A stretch of DNA of 8,185 nucleotides from Planococcaceae bacterium UBA3378 (lineage in GTDB: Bacteria; Bacillota; Bacilli; Bacillales_A; Planococcaceae): positions 245 through 8,429 of the forward strand of contig DEQA01000350.1 in the NCBI GenBank assembly GCA_002359075.1, given 5' to 3'. The notes under the pieces are model-generated. The model saw only the letters and a list, made by a program, of their open reading frames with translations. It was not told where the DNA came from and searched no databases. The position numbers and the translations under genes were made by a program. Of the stretch, positions 1 through 7,026 are shown in pieces. The first letter of the stretch is position 1. Each line of letters starts with the position of its first letter.

Positions 1-2094
1 TCTTTTGTGAATGTTGTGGATACAAAAGGCTGTTATACAGTGGAAGTAACAGATTTAGCCGGACGGTTTGTAAAAGATTGCGATGTCGATATCATCAAGC
101 TTCTAGCGGACCGACAGCTATTATTTTCAAAAGAGAAGTATGAGCATAGCTACCCACATTGCTGGCGCTGTGATTCACCGCTCCTCTACTATGCGGCTGA
201 CAGCTGGTTCATCGATATGTCTTCACAAAAGGAACAGATGCTTGATAACAATGAGCAGGTCACTTGGTATCCCGAGCATATCAAACACGGCCGATTCGGT
301 AACTTCCTGGAACATGCAGTGGACTGGAATATTAGCCGAAATCGTTATTGGGGAACGCCGCTCAATGTATGGATCTGCGAAGACTGCGGACACGAAGAAG
401 CACCGAAGAGCAGAGCGGCACTTCAAGCGATGGCAAAAAAGCCGGTTGGTGAGGATCTTGAGCTGCATAAGCCGTATATCGATGAAATCATCTGTTTATG
501 TGAAAAATGCGGCGGCGATATGAAGCGTACTCCGGAAGTGATCGATGTATGGTTTGACAGCGGGTCAATGCCATATGCCCAGCACCATTATCCTTTTGAA
601 AATAATGAGAAATTCCAGGAGCAGTTTCCAGCCGATGTCGTTATTGAAGGAATCGACCAGACACGGGGCTTTTTCTATAGTTTGATGGCTGTATCGACGC
701 TGTTTACAGGAAAAGCACCATATAAAAGAGTACTGTCATTAGGGCATGTACTGGATGAAAACGGACAGAAAATGTCGAAAAGTAAAGGCAATGCACTTGA
801 TCCTGTTGAATTAATGAACCAGTATGGTGCAGATGCACTAAGATGGTCATTGCTGGTGGACAGTTCCCCATGGAATCCTAAACGCTTTTCTACACGGAAC
901 GTCCTTGAGGCAAAATCGAAGCTCGTTGATACACTTGATCACACATTCAAATTTTATCAGCTTTATACCAACATCGATTGTTTTACCTATGATCCACAAA
1001 ATACAGGGGAACGCTCAAAAATGGATCGCTGGATTTTATCAAGGCTTCACCATACGATACATGCGGTGACGGATCATATGGAACAGTATCAATTCACACA
1101 GGCAGCAAGAGAGCTCGGCGCCTTAGTGGAAGAACTGAGTAACTGGTATATCCGCCGTTCACGCTCGCGGTTTTGGGCAAAAGGAATGTCTTTGGATAAA
1201 CGCGGCGCATTCAGCACACTGCATGAGGTATTAACAAATATCAGCCTGCTATTGGCACCGTTTACGCCATTTATTGCCGAGGATATTTACAGACAGCTTC
1301 ATAATCGGAGCGTCCACTTGGAAGATTACCCGAAAGCACAGAAAGATGTTATGAACACAGAACTTGAAAAAGAGATGCAGCAGGTGCTGACAGTGGTGGA
1401 GCTTGGCCGAAGTCTCCGCAATGAAAGGTCACTTAAAATCAAGCAGCCGCTTGCGAAAATGCTTGTAACAATCGAGGGCTCGGGAGCGGTGTATGAGCAA
1501 TATAACGAAATCATCCGTGAAGAGCTGAATGTAAAAGAGGTTGAATGGCTGGAGGACCTTTCCGCATATGAAAAGGTTCAATATAAACTTAATTTCAAAA
1601 CAGCAGGCGCAGCTTTTGGGAGACATGTTAACAATGTAAAGGAATATGTCCTGCAAATGAATGAGGCAGAAAAGAAAGCATTACAGCTTGAAGGATCGGT
1701 GAAAGTAACGATTGGGGAAGAAGAATTCCCTTTACTTGCTGAGCATGTCATAAAAGAATCCGTCGTAGATGACGGTTATGCCCTTGGAGAAGAAGGATCA
1801 TGCCGCGTATTACTTGATACCACTTTAACAGAGGAATTGCTTCAGGAAGGCCAGATGAGGGAGCTGATCCGCGCTATACAGGAGGCAAGAAAGAAATGGG
1901 GTCTGCCGGTAGAGCAATATATTTCGATCAGCTTTTCTACCGATGAAACATCTACAGAACTGCTTAAAAACCATGAAGCATTTTTACGAAAGAATGTCCT
2001 GCTTAATCAAGTTGCCTATACGGGCCAGCCAACTGATAATTATATAGAGACGGAAGTTTTTAATCGGCCGGTACAGATCTATGTTGATCTATAA
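1..2094 (+). CDS. ileS: Isoleucyl-tRNA synthetase, type 2, 5'-truncated by window edge
   Basis: This cytoplasmic class I synthetase charges tRNA-Ile with isoleucine and edits mischarged valine. The frame is open from base 1, so the GTG at 7 is not the start; about 330 N-terminal residues, including the HIGH motif and most of the CP1 editing domain, lie upstream. Visible in order: the end of CP1 with a CWRC zinc-type pair (160-171), the conserved DWNISRNRYWGTP block (about 325-363), a second Cys set (376-387 and 493-510), VWFDSGS (about 550-570), the catalytic KMSKS loop (769-783, in the form KMSKSKGN), the anticodon-binding helical domain, and a C-terminal tail ending at 2094. The tail has no Cys-rich zinc module, which type-1 bacterial IleRS carries. 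That absence and the KSKGN form suggest the eukaryote-like type-2 enzyme, which in Bacillus is often a second, mupirocin-tolerant copy. The family is certain; the type-2 call is inference. Confidence 0.96.
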   Translation, partial: SFVNVVDTKGCYTVEVTDLAGRFVKDCDVDIIKLLADRQLLFSKEKYEHSYPHCWRCDSPLLYYAADSWFIDMSSQKEQMLDNNEQVTWYPEHIKHGRFGNFLEHAVDWNISRNRYWGTPLNVWICEDCGHEEAPKSRAALQAMAKKPVGEDLELHKPYIDEIICLCEKCGGDMKRTPEVIDVWFDSGSMPYAQHHYPFENNEKFQEQFPADVVIEGIDQTRGFFYSLMAVSTLFTGKAPYKRVLSLGHVLDENGQKMSKSKGNALDPVELMNQYGADALRWSLLVDSSPWNPKRFSTRNVLEAKSKLVDTLDHTFKFYQLYTNIDCFTYDPQNTGERSKMDRWILSRLHHTIHAVTDHMEQYQFTQAARELGALVEELSNWYIRRSRSRFWAKGMSLDKRGAFSTLHEVLTNISLLLAPFTPFIAEDIYRQLHNRSVHLEDYPKAQKDVMNTELEKEMQQVLTVVELGRSLRNERSLKIKQPLAKMLVTIEGSGAVYEQYNEIIREELNVKEVEWLEDLSAYEKVQYKLNFKTAGAAFGRHVNNVKEYVLQMNEAEKKALQLEGSVKVTIGEEEFPLLAEHVIKESVVDDGYALGEEGSCRVLLDTTLTEELLQEGQMRELIRAIQEARKKWGLPVEQYISISFSTDETSTELLKNHEAFLRKNVLLNQVAYTGQPTDNYIETEVFNRPVQIYVDL

Positions 2095-2121
2095 ACCATC
2101 CCATAAAAGAAGGTAGAAAAA

Positions 2122-3000
2122 ATGAAGTGGCAAATTGAAAAAGTAGATACGCTAGAAGCAGTTCAGCTAGGTGATGATCTGCTGGAGAAAACATCCACCA
2201 TCAGTAACATTCTAAAATCCCGAAAATACGAGCACCTATTCGCTGCAAAAAATTAACATCAATTTATCGGCATCGGTGTTGGCTGGCTAAATGAATTTCA
2301 TCCAACAGCTATGTATTTTCGGATTTATGTCAGTGATCAAGCACAAGATGGCCAGAAAATAGCTGATGCACTTTTTCAACAAATAAAGCTTGCGACTGTT
2401 CAGCAGGATAAATGGATCTGGGCGGGCTGGGAGTCAGACGAATCGATGAGAACATTTTTAATTAGAAATGGGTTCCGTTTAATGCGCAAGACATATATGC
2501 CCACTCTACAAATCAGTGATGTCCAGCAGTATCTGATAAATGCAGAGCAGGCAGATAACTGTATTTCCTTAAAAGAGCTTTTAAATAATCCAGCAATGAA
2601 AAAGAGCTTCTTTACATTGTTGAAAGAAACGTACACCGCTACTCATCAGGTGAATCCGGTCAAACACTATTCACTGAAAGAGTGGGAGAACATCTTATTA
2701 AATGATGAACCAGATCTTGAGCACAGTCTCATCTGTCAAGAGAATCAACGTATTGAAGGATACATCATGATGCATCGGGTAGATAGCCAGCATTATGAAG
2801 TAGGGTGGCTTGGGGTAAGCGATAGTACAGAGCCAACCCTGCTTCGCGGCCTGCTGAAAAGACAGCTGGAAAGCTTATTGGAAAAAGGAGTAGAAACACT
2901 GGAACTGGAATTGGATACAACGGATTGGCATGCGATGAAATTATTCAACTTTCTTGATTTTGAAAATCACAAAGCGTGGGAAACATATATGTTTCAATAA
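2122..3000 (+). pseudogene. Tandem GNAT-fold acetyltransferase gene interrupted by in-frame TAA at codon 45
   Basis: The full frame runs 292 codons from ATG 2122, preceded by a good RBS (AGAAGGT, 2108-2114, 7-nt spacing) and 27 nt after ileS. Codon 45 is TAA (2254-2256), and the same frame then continues without another stop to 2998-3000. The sequence on both sides of the stop reads as one protein: residues 1-44, then HQFIGIGVGWLNEF and a GNAT-like core. A second GNAT-like half covers roughly residues 190-292 (EGYIMMHRV, VGWLGVSD, then a C-terminal LELELDTTDWHAMKLFNFLDFEN segment). GNAT proteins transfer an acetyl group from acetyl-CoA to amines; the substrate here is unknown. An ORF caller would report only 2311-3000 (229 codons), but the ATG at 2311 has no RBS and lies inside the first domain. 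I infer either a nonsense pseudogene or a sequencing error. Readthrough is possible but has no visible support. Confidence 0.8.
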
Positions 3001-3025
3001 AGTAAATTACAGTCATTTCCTGCTA

Positions 3026-3054
3026 TTTACACATAGCTTTTATTGTAGTATTAT
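3026..3054 (+). promoter_or_regulatory. Sigma-A-type promoter of the padR unit
   Basis: A -35 box TTTACA (3026-3031) and a -10 box TATTAT (3049-3054) are separated by exactly 17 bp, each one mismatch from consensus. The predicted transcription start is near 3061, about 40 nt before the padR ATG. It lies directly downstream of the stop codon at 3000, so the padR unit does not depend on readthrough from ileS. Confidence 0.72.
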
Positions 3055-3062
3055 TACATCAT

Positions 3063-3074
3063 ACGATATATCGT
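3063..3074. promoter_or_regulatory. Palindromic operator candidate for PadR
   Basis: ACGATATATCGT is a perfect 12-bp palindrome beginning 8 bp after the -10 box, at or just past the predicted +1. A dimeric winged-helix repressor bound there would block RNA polymerase. PadR-family genes are commonly autoregulated from palindromes overlapping their own promoter, so autorepression is the natural inference. I saw no second copy of this exact palindrome in the window. Confidence 0.6.
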
Positions 3075-3101
3075 GAAACGTAGTAAAGAGGTGACTGACA
3101 A

Positions 3102-3398
3102 ATGGCACAGCATAATGATCCAAGCATTTTAATTTTAATTAGCTTGGCTGAAGGAGCAAAGCACGGCTATCTCATTATGGAGGATATTGAACTGCAATAT
3201 GGCTATTCTATGGGGCCAGGGACCTTATACGGAGCCTTAAAGCGGCTTGAAGACAACAGCTACATTCGGGCGTTAGAGGGGGAAAAGAAGCGGCGCCCTT
3301 ATGAGCTGACAAATGTGGGCAGGGAATATCTTACACAACAGCTTAAAGCGATGGAAAATGTCCTCTCTCTTGGGCAAAGGAGGCTGGGGTTATTATGA
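3102..3398 (+). CDS. PadR-family transcriptional regulator (short subfamily)
   Basis: A 98-residue winged helix-turn-helix protein. Residues 8-20 (ILILISLAEGAKHGY) form the first helix typical of PadR, followed by the recognition region GPGTLYGALKRLEDNSYI (about 38-55) and the wing with the conserved RRPYELTNVGREYL (about 64-77). The C-terminal helix (78-98) would supply the dimer contact; its short length matches the PadR-s1-like subfamily rather than the longer PadR/AphA type. The RBS AAAGAGGTGA (3086-3094) sits 7 nt before the ATG. The gene is the first of a two-gene unit with its own promoter and a palindrome at the predicted +1, and it overlaps the next gene by 4 bp. The family is a repressor of DNA-bound promoters, usually controlling an adjacent membrane protein or transporter. 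The inducer is not visible. Confidence 0.93.
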   Translation: MAQHNDPSILILISLAEGAKHGYLIMEDIELQYGYSMGPGTLYGALKRLEDNSYIRALEGEKKRRPYELTNVGREYLTQQLKAMENVLSLGQRRLGLL

Positions 3399-3757
3399 AA
3401 TGGTTAAAGCTGTACCCGAAGGCTTGGCGCGAGCGTTATGAGGAAGAGTTCCTCTATGTCTATTCGAAAAGTAGAGTAAGCGGGAGTCGATTAAGATTAG
3501 ATATGTTTAAGCACTTTCTGTCTGTATGGATTGACGAACTGGGTTTCATAAAGGGAAAAAGTATGGGGGCAACGGCAATCTTTTTACATTCACTTATTGT
3601 TTATGCGACAGTGCTTGCGCTTACCTTGTTCGCACCAGTATCGGAAGGATATAGTGGGATGAGTTGGAGGTTATTTGTCGGACAGGTTTATGCAGTTCCA
3701 GCTTTCTTTGCGGTCATGTTAGTGCTCATGTTCCGAAATAAGGTGTTGAAGGTATAA
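3395..3757 (+). CDS. Small membrane protein coupled to PadR (YPKAWRERY-type N-terminus)
   Basis: A 120-residue protein whose N-terminus, LYPKAWRERYEEEFL (residues 6-20), matches a motif often seen in membrane proteins encoded directly after PadR regulators in Gram-positive bacteria. Residues 21-57 are a charged, probably helical cytoplasmic segment. Two hydrophobic segments follow at about 60-80 (AIFLHSLIVYATVLALTLFA) and 92-113, so I predict two membrane helices with a short outside loop. The ATG overlaps the padR stop (ATGA, 3395-3398), indicating translational coupling; an AAAGGAGG RBS (3376-3383) lies 11 nt upstream inside padR. No catalytic motif is visible. By context it is either the target or the sensory or antagonist partner of PadR. 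The molecular function is unknown. Confidence 0.85.
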   Translation: MKWLKLYPKAWRERYEEEFLYVYSKSRVSGSRLRLDMFKHFLSVWIDELGFIKGKSMGATAIFLHSLIVYATVLALTLFAPVSEGYSGMSWRLFVGQVYAVPAFFAVMLVLMFRNKVLKV

Positions 3758-3783
3758 CAATATAAATCATCTATTAAAATAAT

Positions 3784-3818
3784 AAAACGTGTTGCTCCAC
3801 TGCGGACAACACGTTTTT
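3784..3818 (+). terminator. Rho-independent terminator of the padR unit
   Basis: An 11-bp perfect stem pairs AAAACGTGTTG (3784-3794) with CAACACGTTTT (3807-3817). It continues, after a one-base bulge at 3795, as TCC/GGA (3796-3798 with 3804-3806) around the loop ACTGC. The U-rich 3' arm gives a terminator on the + strand, 27 nt after the stop codon. The A-rich 5' side could let it act on the other strand too. Confidence 0.88.
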
Positions 3819-3882
3819 ATTATGTATATCAAAAAAAGAAACAAATGTTCGATTTTTGCTGCACTCAAAGCAGAGCGGGTGT

Positions 3883-3911
3883 TTAATTGATTTTCATATT
3901 ATTAGTATAAA
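3883..3911 (+). promoter_or_regulatory. Weak promoter candidate for the MFS gene
   Basis: TATAAA (3906-3911) is a good -10 box, with TTAATT (3883-3888) 17 bp upstream as a poor -35. It lies in the 244-bp spacer 3758-4001, which is bounded on the left by the terminator, so the transporter needs a promoter here. Two 10-bp palindromes, ATTCCGGAAT (3938-3947) and CTCGGCCGAG (3967-3976), lie between this box and the RBS; they are the only other structure I see in this spacer. Confidence 0.35.
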
Positions 3912-4001
3912 AGAAATTTAAATATAAGTCTACATTTATTCCGGAATTTTCCTTACGCTTAAAGTACTCGGCCGAGAATTTAAAAGATAGGGAGAAACTG
4001 C

Positions 4002-5231
4002 GTGGATAAGTATCAGTGGGACCGGAATTTAAAAATCAGACTGGCAGGGGAAACGTTGTTCAACCTCTTGTACTGGATGTATTTTCCGTTTATTGCCGTG
4101 TATTTCAGCCGGACACTCGGTTTTTCATGGGCTGGCCTTATGATGATGGTACCGCCGATCATCAGTTTAATAGGGAATATAATCGGAGGAAACTTGGCGG
4201 ATTCATTTGGAAGACGTCCTGTCATGCTGCTGGGCGCTGCTGTCCAAACAATGATGTTTATGCTGTTTGCCATTTCGGCCAATTCTTTATTCGATTACAT
4301 GGCCTTTTTGGGTATTAGTATAGGCGGCGCTCTATACGGACCGGCAAGCGATGCAATGGTTGCGGACTTGGTGGAGGAGGATCATCGGAAAGAGGTATTT
4401 GCAACGTTCATTACCTTCAAAAATGTCGGGGCTGTGCTGGGACCGGTTATCGGAGCTGTGCTGTTTTTTGAGCACCGCACATGGCTGCTTTTAGGCTGTG
4501 GGGCTGTGATGCTTCTTTATACGATTGTCATTTACCTTGTAATAAAAGAGACGGTTCCCCGAACAAACAGCAGTCAACAAGTATCCAACCTGCAATTGGT
4601 GAAAAGGCAGCTGCGGGACATGAAGTTGATTGTAAAGGACCGGGCATTTCTCTATTACATTGCAGCGGGGATTTTTTCCGTTGTAGCCATTATGCAACTC
4701 GATTTGTATTTAGCTGTATATATTACAGAGTACGTACCAATTCAAACATTATGGCAAGGTCATGAATGGTCCATTCAACTGGAAGGATCAGAAATACTAG
4801 GCTGGATGCTTGGCTTGAATGGTTTACTGTTTGTGCTGTTTATCATACCGGTAACGAAGTGGTTGAAGAAATGGACCGATCAACATGTTTTTATTTTATC
4901 GTGCATGCTCGCGGGTTTTGGAATGTTTGCAGTAGGCTTTACGGATAATTTCTGGCTGCTCTGTTTATTAACGGTCATATTTACATTTGGTGAAATTGTC
5001 CGGGCACCGGTGCTTTATCATTTTGTCAGCAGGCACGCTCCCAAGCAGGCGAGAGCACGGTATATGGGGCTTGCAAATATGCAATTTACAATTGGACGCA
5101 TTTTGGCACCGATACCTGTTTTTCTATCTGCCTGGCTGCCGCCGATACCTATATTTAGTGTGATTCTATGCTGTGCGTTGATTAGTATGGGATTTTATGT
5201 GAAGCTGTTTAAAAAGGAACCGGTTGTGTAA
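4002..5231 (+). CDS. Major facilitator superfamily transporter (exporter-like, 12 TM)
   Basis: A 409-residue inner-membrane secondary transporter, the usual length for a drug:H+ antiporter-type MFS protein. The start is GTG, chosen because AGGGAGA (3989-3995) lies 6 nt before it and no better start follows. Hydrophobic segments fill both halves: about 14-36, 42-62, 74-95, 98-118, 136-156, 158-182 in the N-half and 214-240, 264-284, 294-312, 315-336, 355-378, 381-402 in the C-half, with a charged cytoplasmic linker at 183-212. MFS motif A is present as GGNLADSFGRRP (62-73, with D67, G70, R71 and R72). NVGAVLGPVIGAVL (141-154) in TM5 resembles motif C of antiporters, which favours export. The substrate is not deducible. 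No regulator gene is adjacent except the padR unit, which ends in its own terminator. Confidence 0.92.
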   Translation: MDKYQWDRNLKIRLAGETLFNLLYWMYFPFIAVYFSRTLGFSWAGLMMMVPPIISLIGNIIGGNLADSFGRRPVMLLGAAVQTMMFMLFAISANSLFDYMAFLGISIGGALYGPASDAMVADLVEEDHRKEVFATFITFKNVGAVLGPVIGAVLFFEHRTWLLLGCGAVMLLYTIVIYLVIKETVPRTNSSQQVSNLQLVKRQLRDMKLIVKDRAFLYYIAAGIFSVVAIMQLDLYLAVYITEYVPIQTLWQGHEWSIQLEGSEILGWMLGLNGLLFVLFIIPVTKWLKKWTDQHVFILSCMLAGFGMFAVGFTDNFWLLCLLTVIFTFGEIVRAPVLYHFVSRHAPKQARARYMGLANMQFTIGRILAPIPVFLSAWLPPIPIFSVILCCALISMGFYVKLFKKEPVV

Positions 5232-5337
5232 AAATGGTAAAAGTTTAACGTACCATATACTTTTATGAAAGGTTTTGAAGGTAAAGTAGATTCGGATAGC
5301 CAATTAGATAATATAAAGAACATCTAGATTCTATCGT

Positions 5338-5366
5338 TTGTAAAAGAAATCCAGCTATGCTAATCT
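5338..5366 (+). promoter_or_regulatory. Weak promoter candidate for the DUF6241-like gene
   Basis: TTGTAA (5338-5343) and TAATCT (5361-5366) are 17 bp apart, with TATG just before the -10 (5356-5359), an extended -10 feature. The -10 itself is poor. The 168-bp spacer 5232-5399 shows no convincing terminator for the transporter gene, so readthrough from it is also possible. Confidence 0.3.
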
Positions 5367-5399
5367 TTATGGCAGCAGTGAAAACGTTCGGAGGGAAAT

Positions 5400-5906
5400 A
5401 TGAAAAAAGTTATCATCGGCATCCTATCAATCGGAATTATTGCTGTTTGTATTCTAGTTGGAAAAGAGTTTTATAATAAGGACCGTGTAGAATCCAGCCT
5501 GGAAACAATCGAAGAAAATACACCGGAATGGACTTTTAAACAGGAAATTCATGAAATGACCCATCAAAAAGTATATGCGACAGATAAATGGGGCGAGGTC
5601 GTCGTAACAGAAGAGCTCATTGATGCCATGCTGCAAAAGCTGGATGAGCAGAAGGACGATTTTAAAAATGCTTCCTTTTATGAAGAAACGCTGACTGCCT
5701 GGAAGCGGGGCGATTTCTCAAATGCCGTAGATGTCCATAATGAAATTTGGGCATCACAAGAGGGGACGATCGGAAAGGCTACAAGACTGTTAACAGCCGA
5801 GGAAGAAAATGAGTATGTCGATCGTCTATTGGATCAGCAAAGAAAAAGGGAAGAACGCGAACAGAATCGCAATAAAATTTTAAACAACGATAGCAGTGAT
5901 GAATAA
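5400..5906 (+). CDS. DUF6241-like membrane-anchored extracytoplasmic protein
   Basis: A 168-residue protein. Residues 1-3 are basic (MKK) and residues 4-22 are strongly hydrophobic, giving a single N-terminal anchor or uncleaved signal, so the rest should lie outside the membrane. The conserved region has IHEMTHQKVYATDKWGEV (about 50-67), then YEETLTAWKRGDFSNAVDVH (about 98-117) and IWASQEGTIGKATRLL (about 120-135). This order of motifs (HQKV, KWG, GDFS, HN..W..QGGTIGKA-like) is the one I associate with DUF6241 proteins of Bacillales; the family has no known function. The C-terminus (136-168) is highly charged and probably helical. GGAGG (5390-5394) is 5 nt before the ATG, and a strong terminator follows 11 nt after the stop, so it is the last or only gene of its transcript. 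The domain name is recalled from pattern, not searched. Confidence 0.85.
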   Translation: MKKVIIGILSIGIIAVCILVGKEFYNKDRVESSLETIEENTPEWTFKQEIHEMTHQKVYATDKWGEVVVTEELIDAMLQKLDEQKDDFKNASFYEETLTAWKRGDFSNAVDVHNEIWASQEGTIGKATRLLTAEEENEYVDRLLDQQRKREEREQNRNKILNNDSSDE

Positions 5907-5917
5907 CGATAATAGGT

Positions 5918-5955
5918 AAAGAACGGGAAAAGACTTCTCGTTCTTTTTGTTTTCC
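5918..5955 (+). terminator. Rho-independent terminator after the DUF6241-like gene
   Basis: AAAGAACG (5918-5925) pairs with CGTTCTTT (5939-5946), extended by a G-U pair and GAA/TTC around a 5-nt loop (5930-5934). It is followed by the tract TTTTTGTTTT. It isolates the downstream kinase-acetyltransferase pair, which must have its own promoter in 5956-6156. Confidence 0.88.
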
Positions 5956-6072
5956 TATCTAAATAGATACAGAGAAAAAATGGAAAAATTCATTTGGTTA
6001 AAAGCTCATTATGATATGCTGTAAGTAGATGAAATTTCCAAATTTAAGCATTGTTAAGCGGGTTGAAAGTGC

Positions 6073-6102
6073 TTGACAAACAGGGGATTTATAAAAGAAA
6101 AT
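6073..6102 (+). promoter_or_regulatory. Promoter candidate for the kinase-acetyltransferase pair
   Basis: A consensus -35 box TTGACA (6073-6078) is the clearest promoter signal between the terminator and the kinase gene. The matching -10 is weak: GAAAAT (6097-6102) at 18 bp. A better-looking TATAAA (6090-6095) is only 11 bp away, too close for sigma-A. The -35 alone is striking, so the location is plausible but the exact start is not settled. Confidence 0.35.
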
Positions 6103-6156
6103 GTCTTTCCATAACGGGAAATGCCATATAAAGTGACCAAAGTAAAGGGGGGAGAA

Positions 6157-7026
6157 ATGATGCTGGGCCAATATAAAGTGCTCGATCATATTACAAAGGG
6201 GTTTTCAAACGACCAGAAATTTATCGTACAAGATGGAGCTAGCAAAGTAATTGTCCGGCTGTTTGAAGGAAATCAAGCTCGTCGGGAACAGGAGTTTCAA
6301 TTATTGCGCAGGCTGGAGCAGCTTGGAGCCAATACATTGCGTGCCATCAGCGTTGAAGAAGGCAAGTTTGTAACCTCCTATATCGAAGGAACCGATGCCG
6401 AGCAGGTCATTGAAACATTATCGGAAGACGAGCAGTACGCCATTGGCTGGGAGGCAAGCAGGGATTTGTTGAAGATTCACTCCATCGAGGCAGAGGAAAA
6501 TACTTGGTATGATTATCAGCTGGCTAAGTATGAGCGTTATGTAAAGCTGTATCAGGAATTACCAATGAAGATAGCGGGAGATGACCAGATTATCCACTTT
6601 ATTGAAGAGCGGATTCCGTTAATGAAGGAAAGACCAAGTGTACTGCAGCATGATGATTTTCACCTGTCGAACCTGATTGTCCATAACGGAAAGTATGCGG
6701 GTGCCATTGATTTTGGCCGCTTTGATTGGGGTGACCCGGTATTTGATTTCATCAAGCTCGGGATGTTCAGTACAGAACAAAGTGTCCCTTTTGCGGTTGG
6801 AATGATTGAAGGCTATCATAACGGGAAGCCGTTGCAATCATTTTGGGAGCTGTATGCACTTTATTTAGCAATGAACGTTTTTTCTGCCATCGTTTGGGGA
6901 TATAGGGAGGGGAATGAAAAAGTGATGCTCCGTCATACCGAGCGTTTCATCCAAGATCATGAAGGCTTCACAAAGAGTATGCCTTCCTGGTACAAACTAT
7001 ACGTCAGAGGAGAAAGTAATGATTAG
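6157..7026 (+). CDS. Aminoglycoside phosphotransferase (APH)-fold small-molecule kinase
   Basis: A 289-residue cytoplasmic protein of the APH/choline kinase fold, which transfers the gamma-phosphate of ATP to a hydroxyl on a small molecule. The N-lobe covers about residues 1-95. The catalytic loop is HDDFHLSN (165-172), matching HxDxxxxN with D167 as the base and N172 as a metal ligand. IDFGRFDWGDP (184-194) supplies the second metal-binding aspartate (D185). Both motifs are intact, so the enzyme should be active. The frame extends to ATG 6121, but the G-rich RBS (6147-6154) lies between the two, so ATG 6157 or the adjacent ATG 6160 is the start. Its stop overlaps the start of the next gene by 8 bp. 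Many chromosomal members phosphorylate housekeeping or antibiotic substrates; sequence alone does not show which. Calling it a resistance gene would be overreach. Confidence 0.9.
   Translation: MMLGQYKVLDHITKGFSNDQKFIVQDGASKVIVRLFEGNQARREQEFQLLRRLEQLGANTLRAISVEEGKFVTSYIEGTDAEQVIETLSEDEQYAIGWEASRDLLKIHSIEAEENTWYDYQLAKYERYVKLYQELPMKIAGDDQIIHFIEERIPLMKERPSVLQHDDFHLSNLIVHNGKYAGAIDFGRFDWGDPVFDFIKLGMFSTEQSVPFAVGMIEGYHNGKPLQSFWELYALYLAMNVFSAIVWGYREGNEKVMLRHTERFIQDHEGFTKSMPSWYKLYVRGESND

Noticed and set aside
1429..1656. Reverse-strand ORFs inside ileS and other genes
   Set aside because: They lie antisense to well-supported coding sequence, lack RBS and family features, and are by-products of codon bias.
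2311..3000. Separate acetyltransferase gene starting at ATG 2311
   Set aside because: No RBS precedes it, it begins inside a GNAT domain, and the upstream codons in the same frame have a proper RBS and start; it is the 3' part of an interrupted gene.
5234..5264. Hairpin after the MFS gene as a terminator (ATGGTA/TACCAT, or TAAAAGT/ACTTTTA)
   Set aside because: Stems of only 6-7 bp, low G+C and long loops, with no clean U-tract after the first; the two pairings exclude each other.
5265..5327. 20-codon ORF in the spacer after the MFS gene
   Set aside because: No RBS and no distinctive composition; expected by chance in A+T-rich sequence.
6029..6076. 15-codon leader ORF before the kinase gene
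   Set aside because: No recognisable RBS and no amino acid bias; its stop falls in the -35 box of the promoter candidate, so it would be upstream of the transcript.
6121..6156. Kinase start at ATG 6121
   Set aside because: No RBS upstream, and the strong G-rich RBS lies between this ATG and the double ATG at 6157/6160.
6959..7018. Upstream extension of the GNAT gene to 6959
   Set aside because: These codons lie within the kinase gene with no RBS; ATG 7019 has an AGAGGAGA site at ideal spacing and gives the expected GNAT N-terminus.
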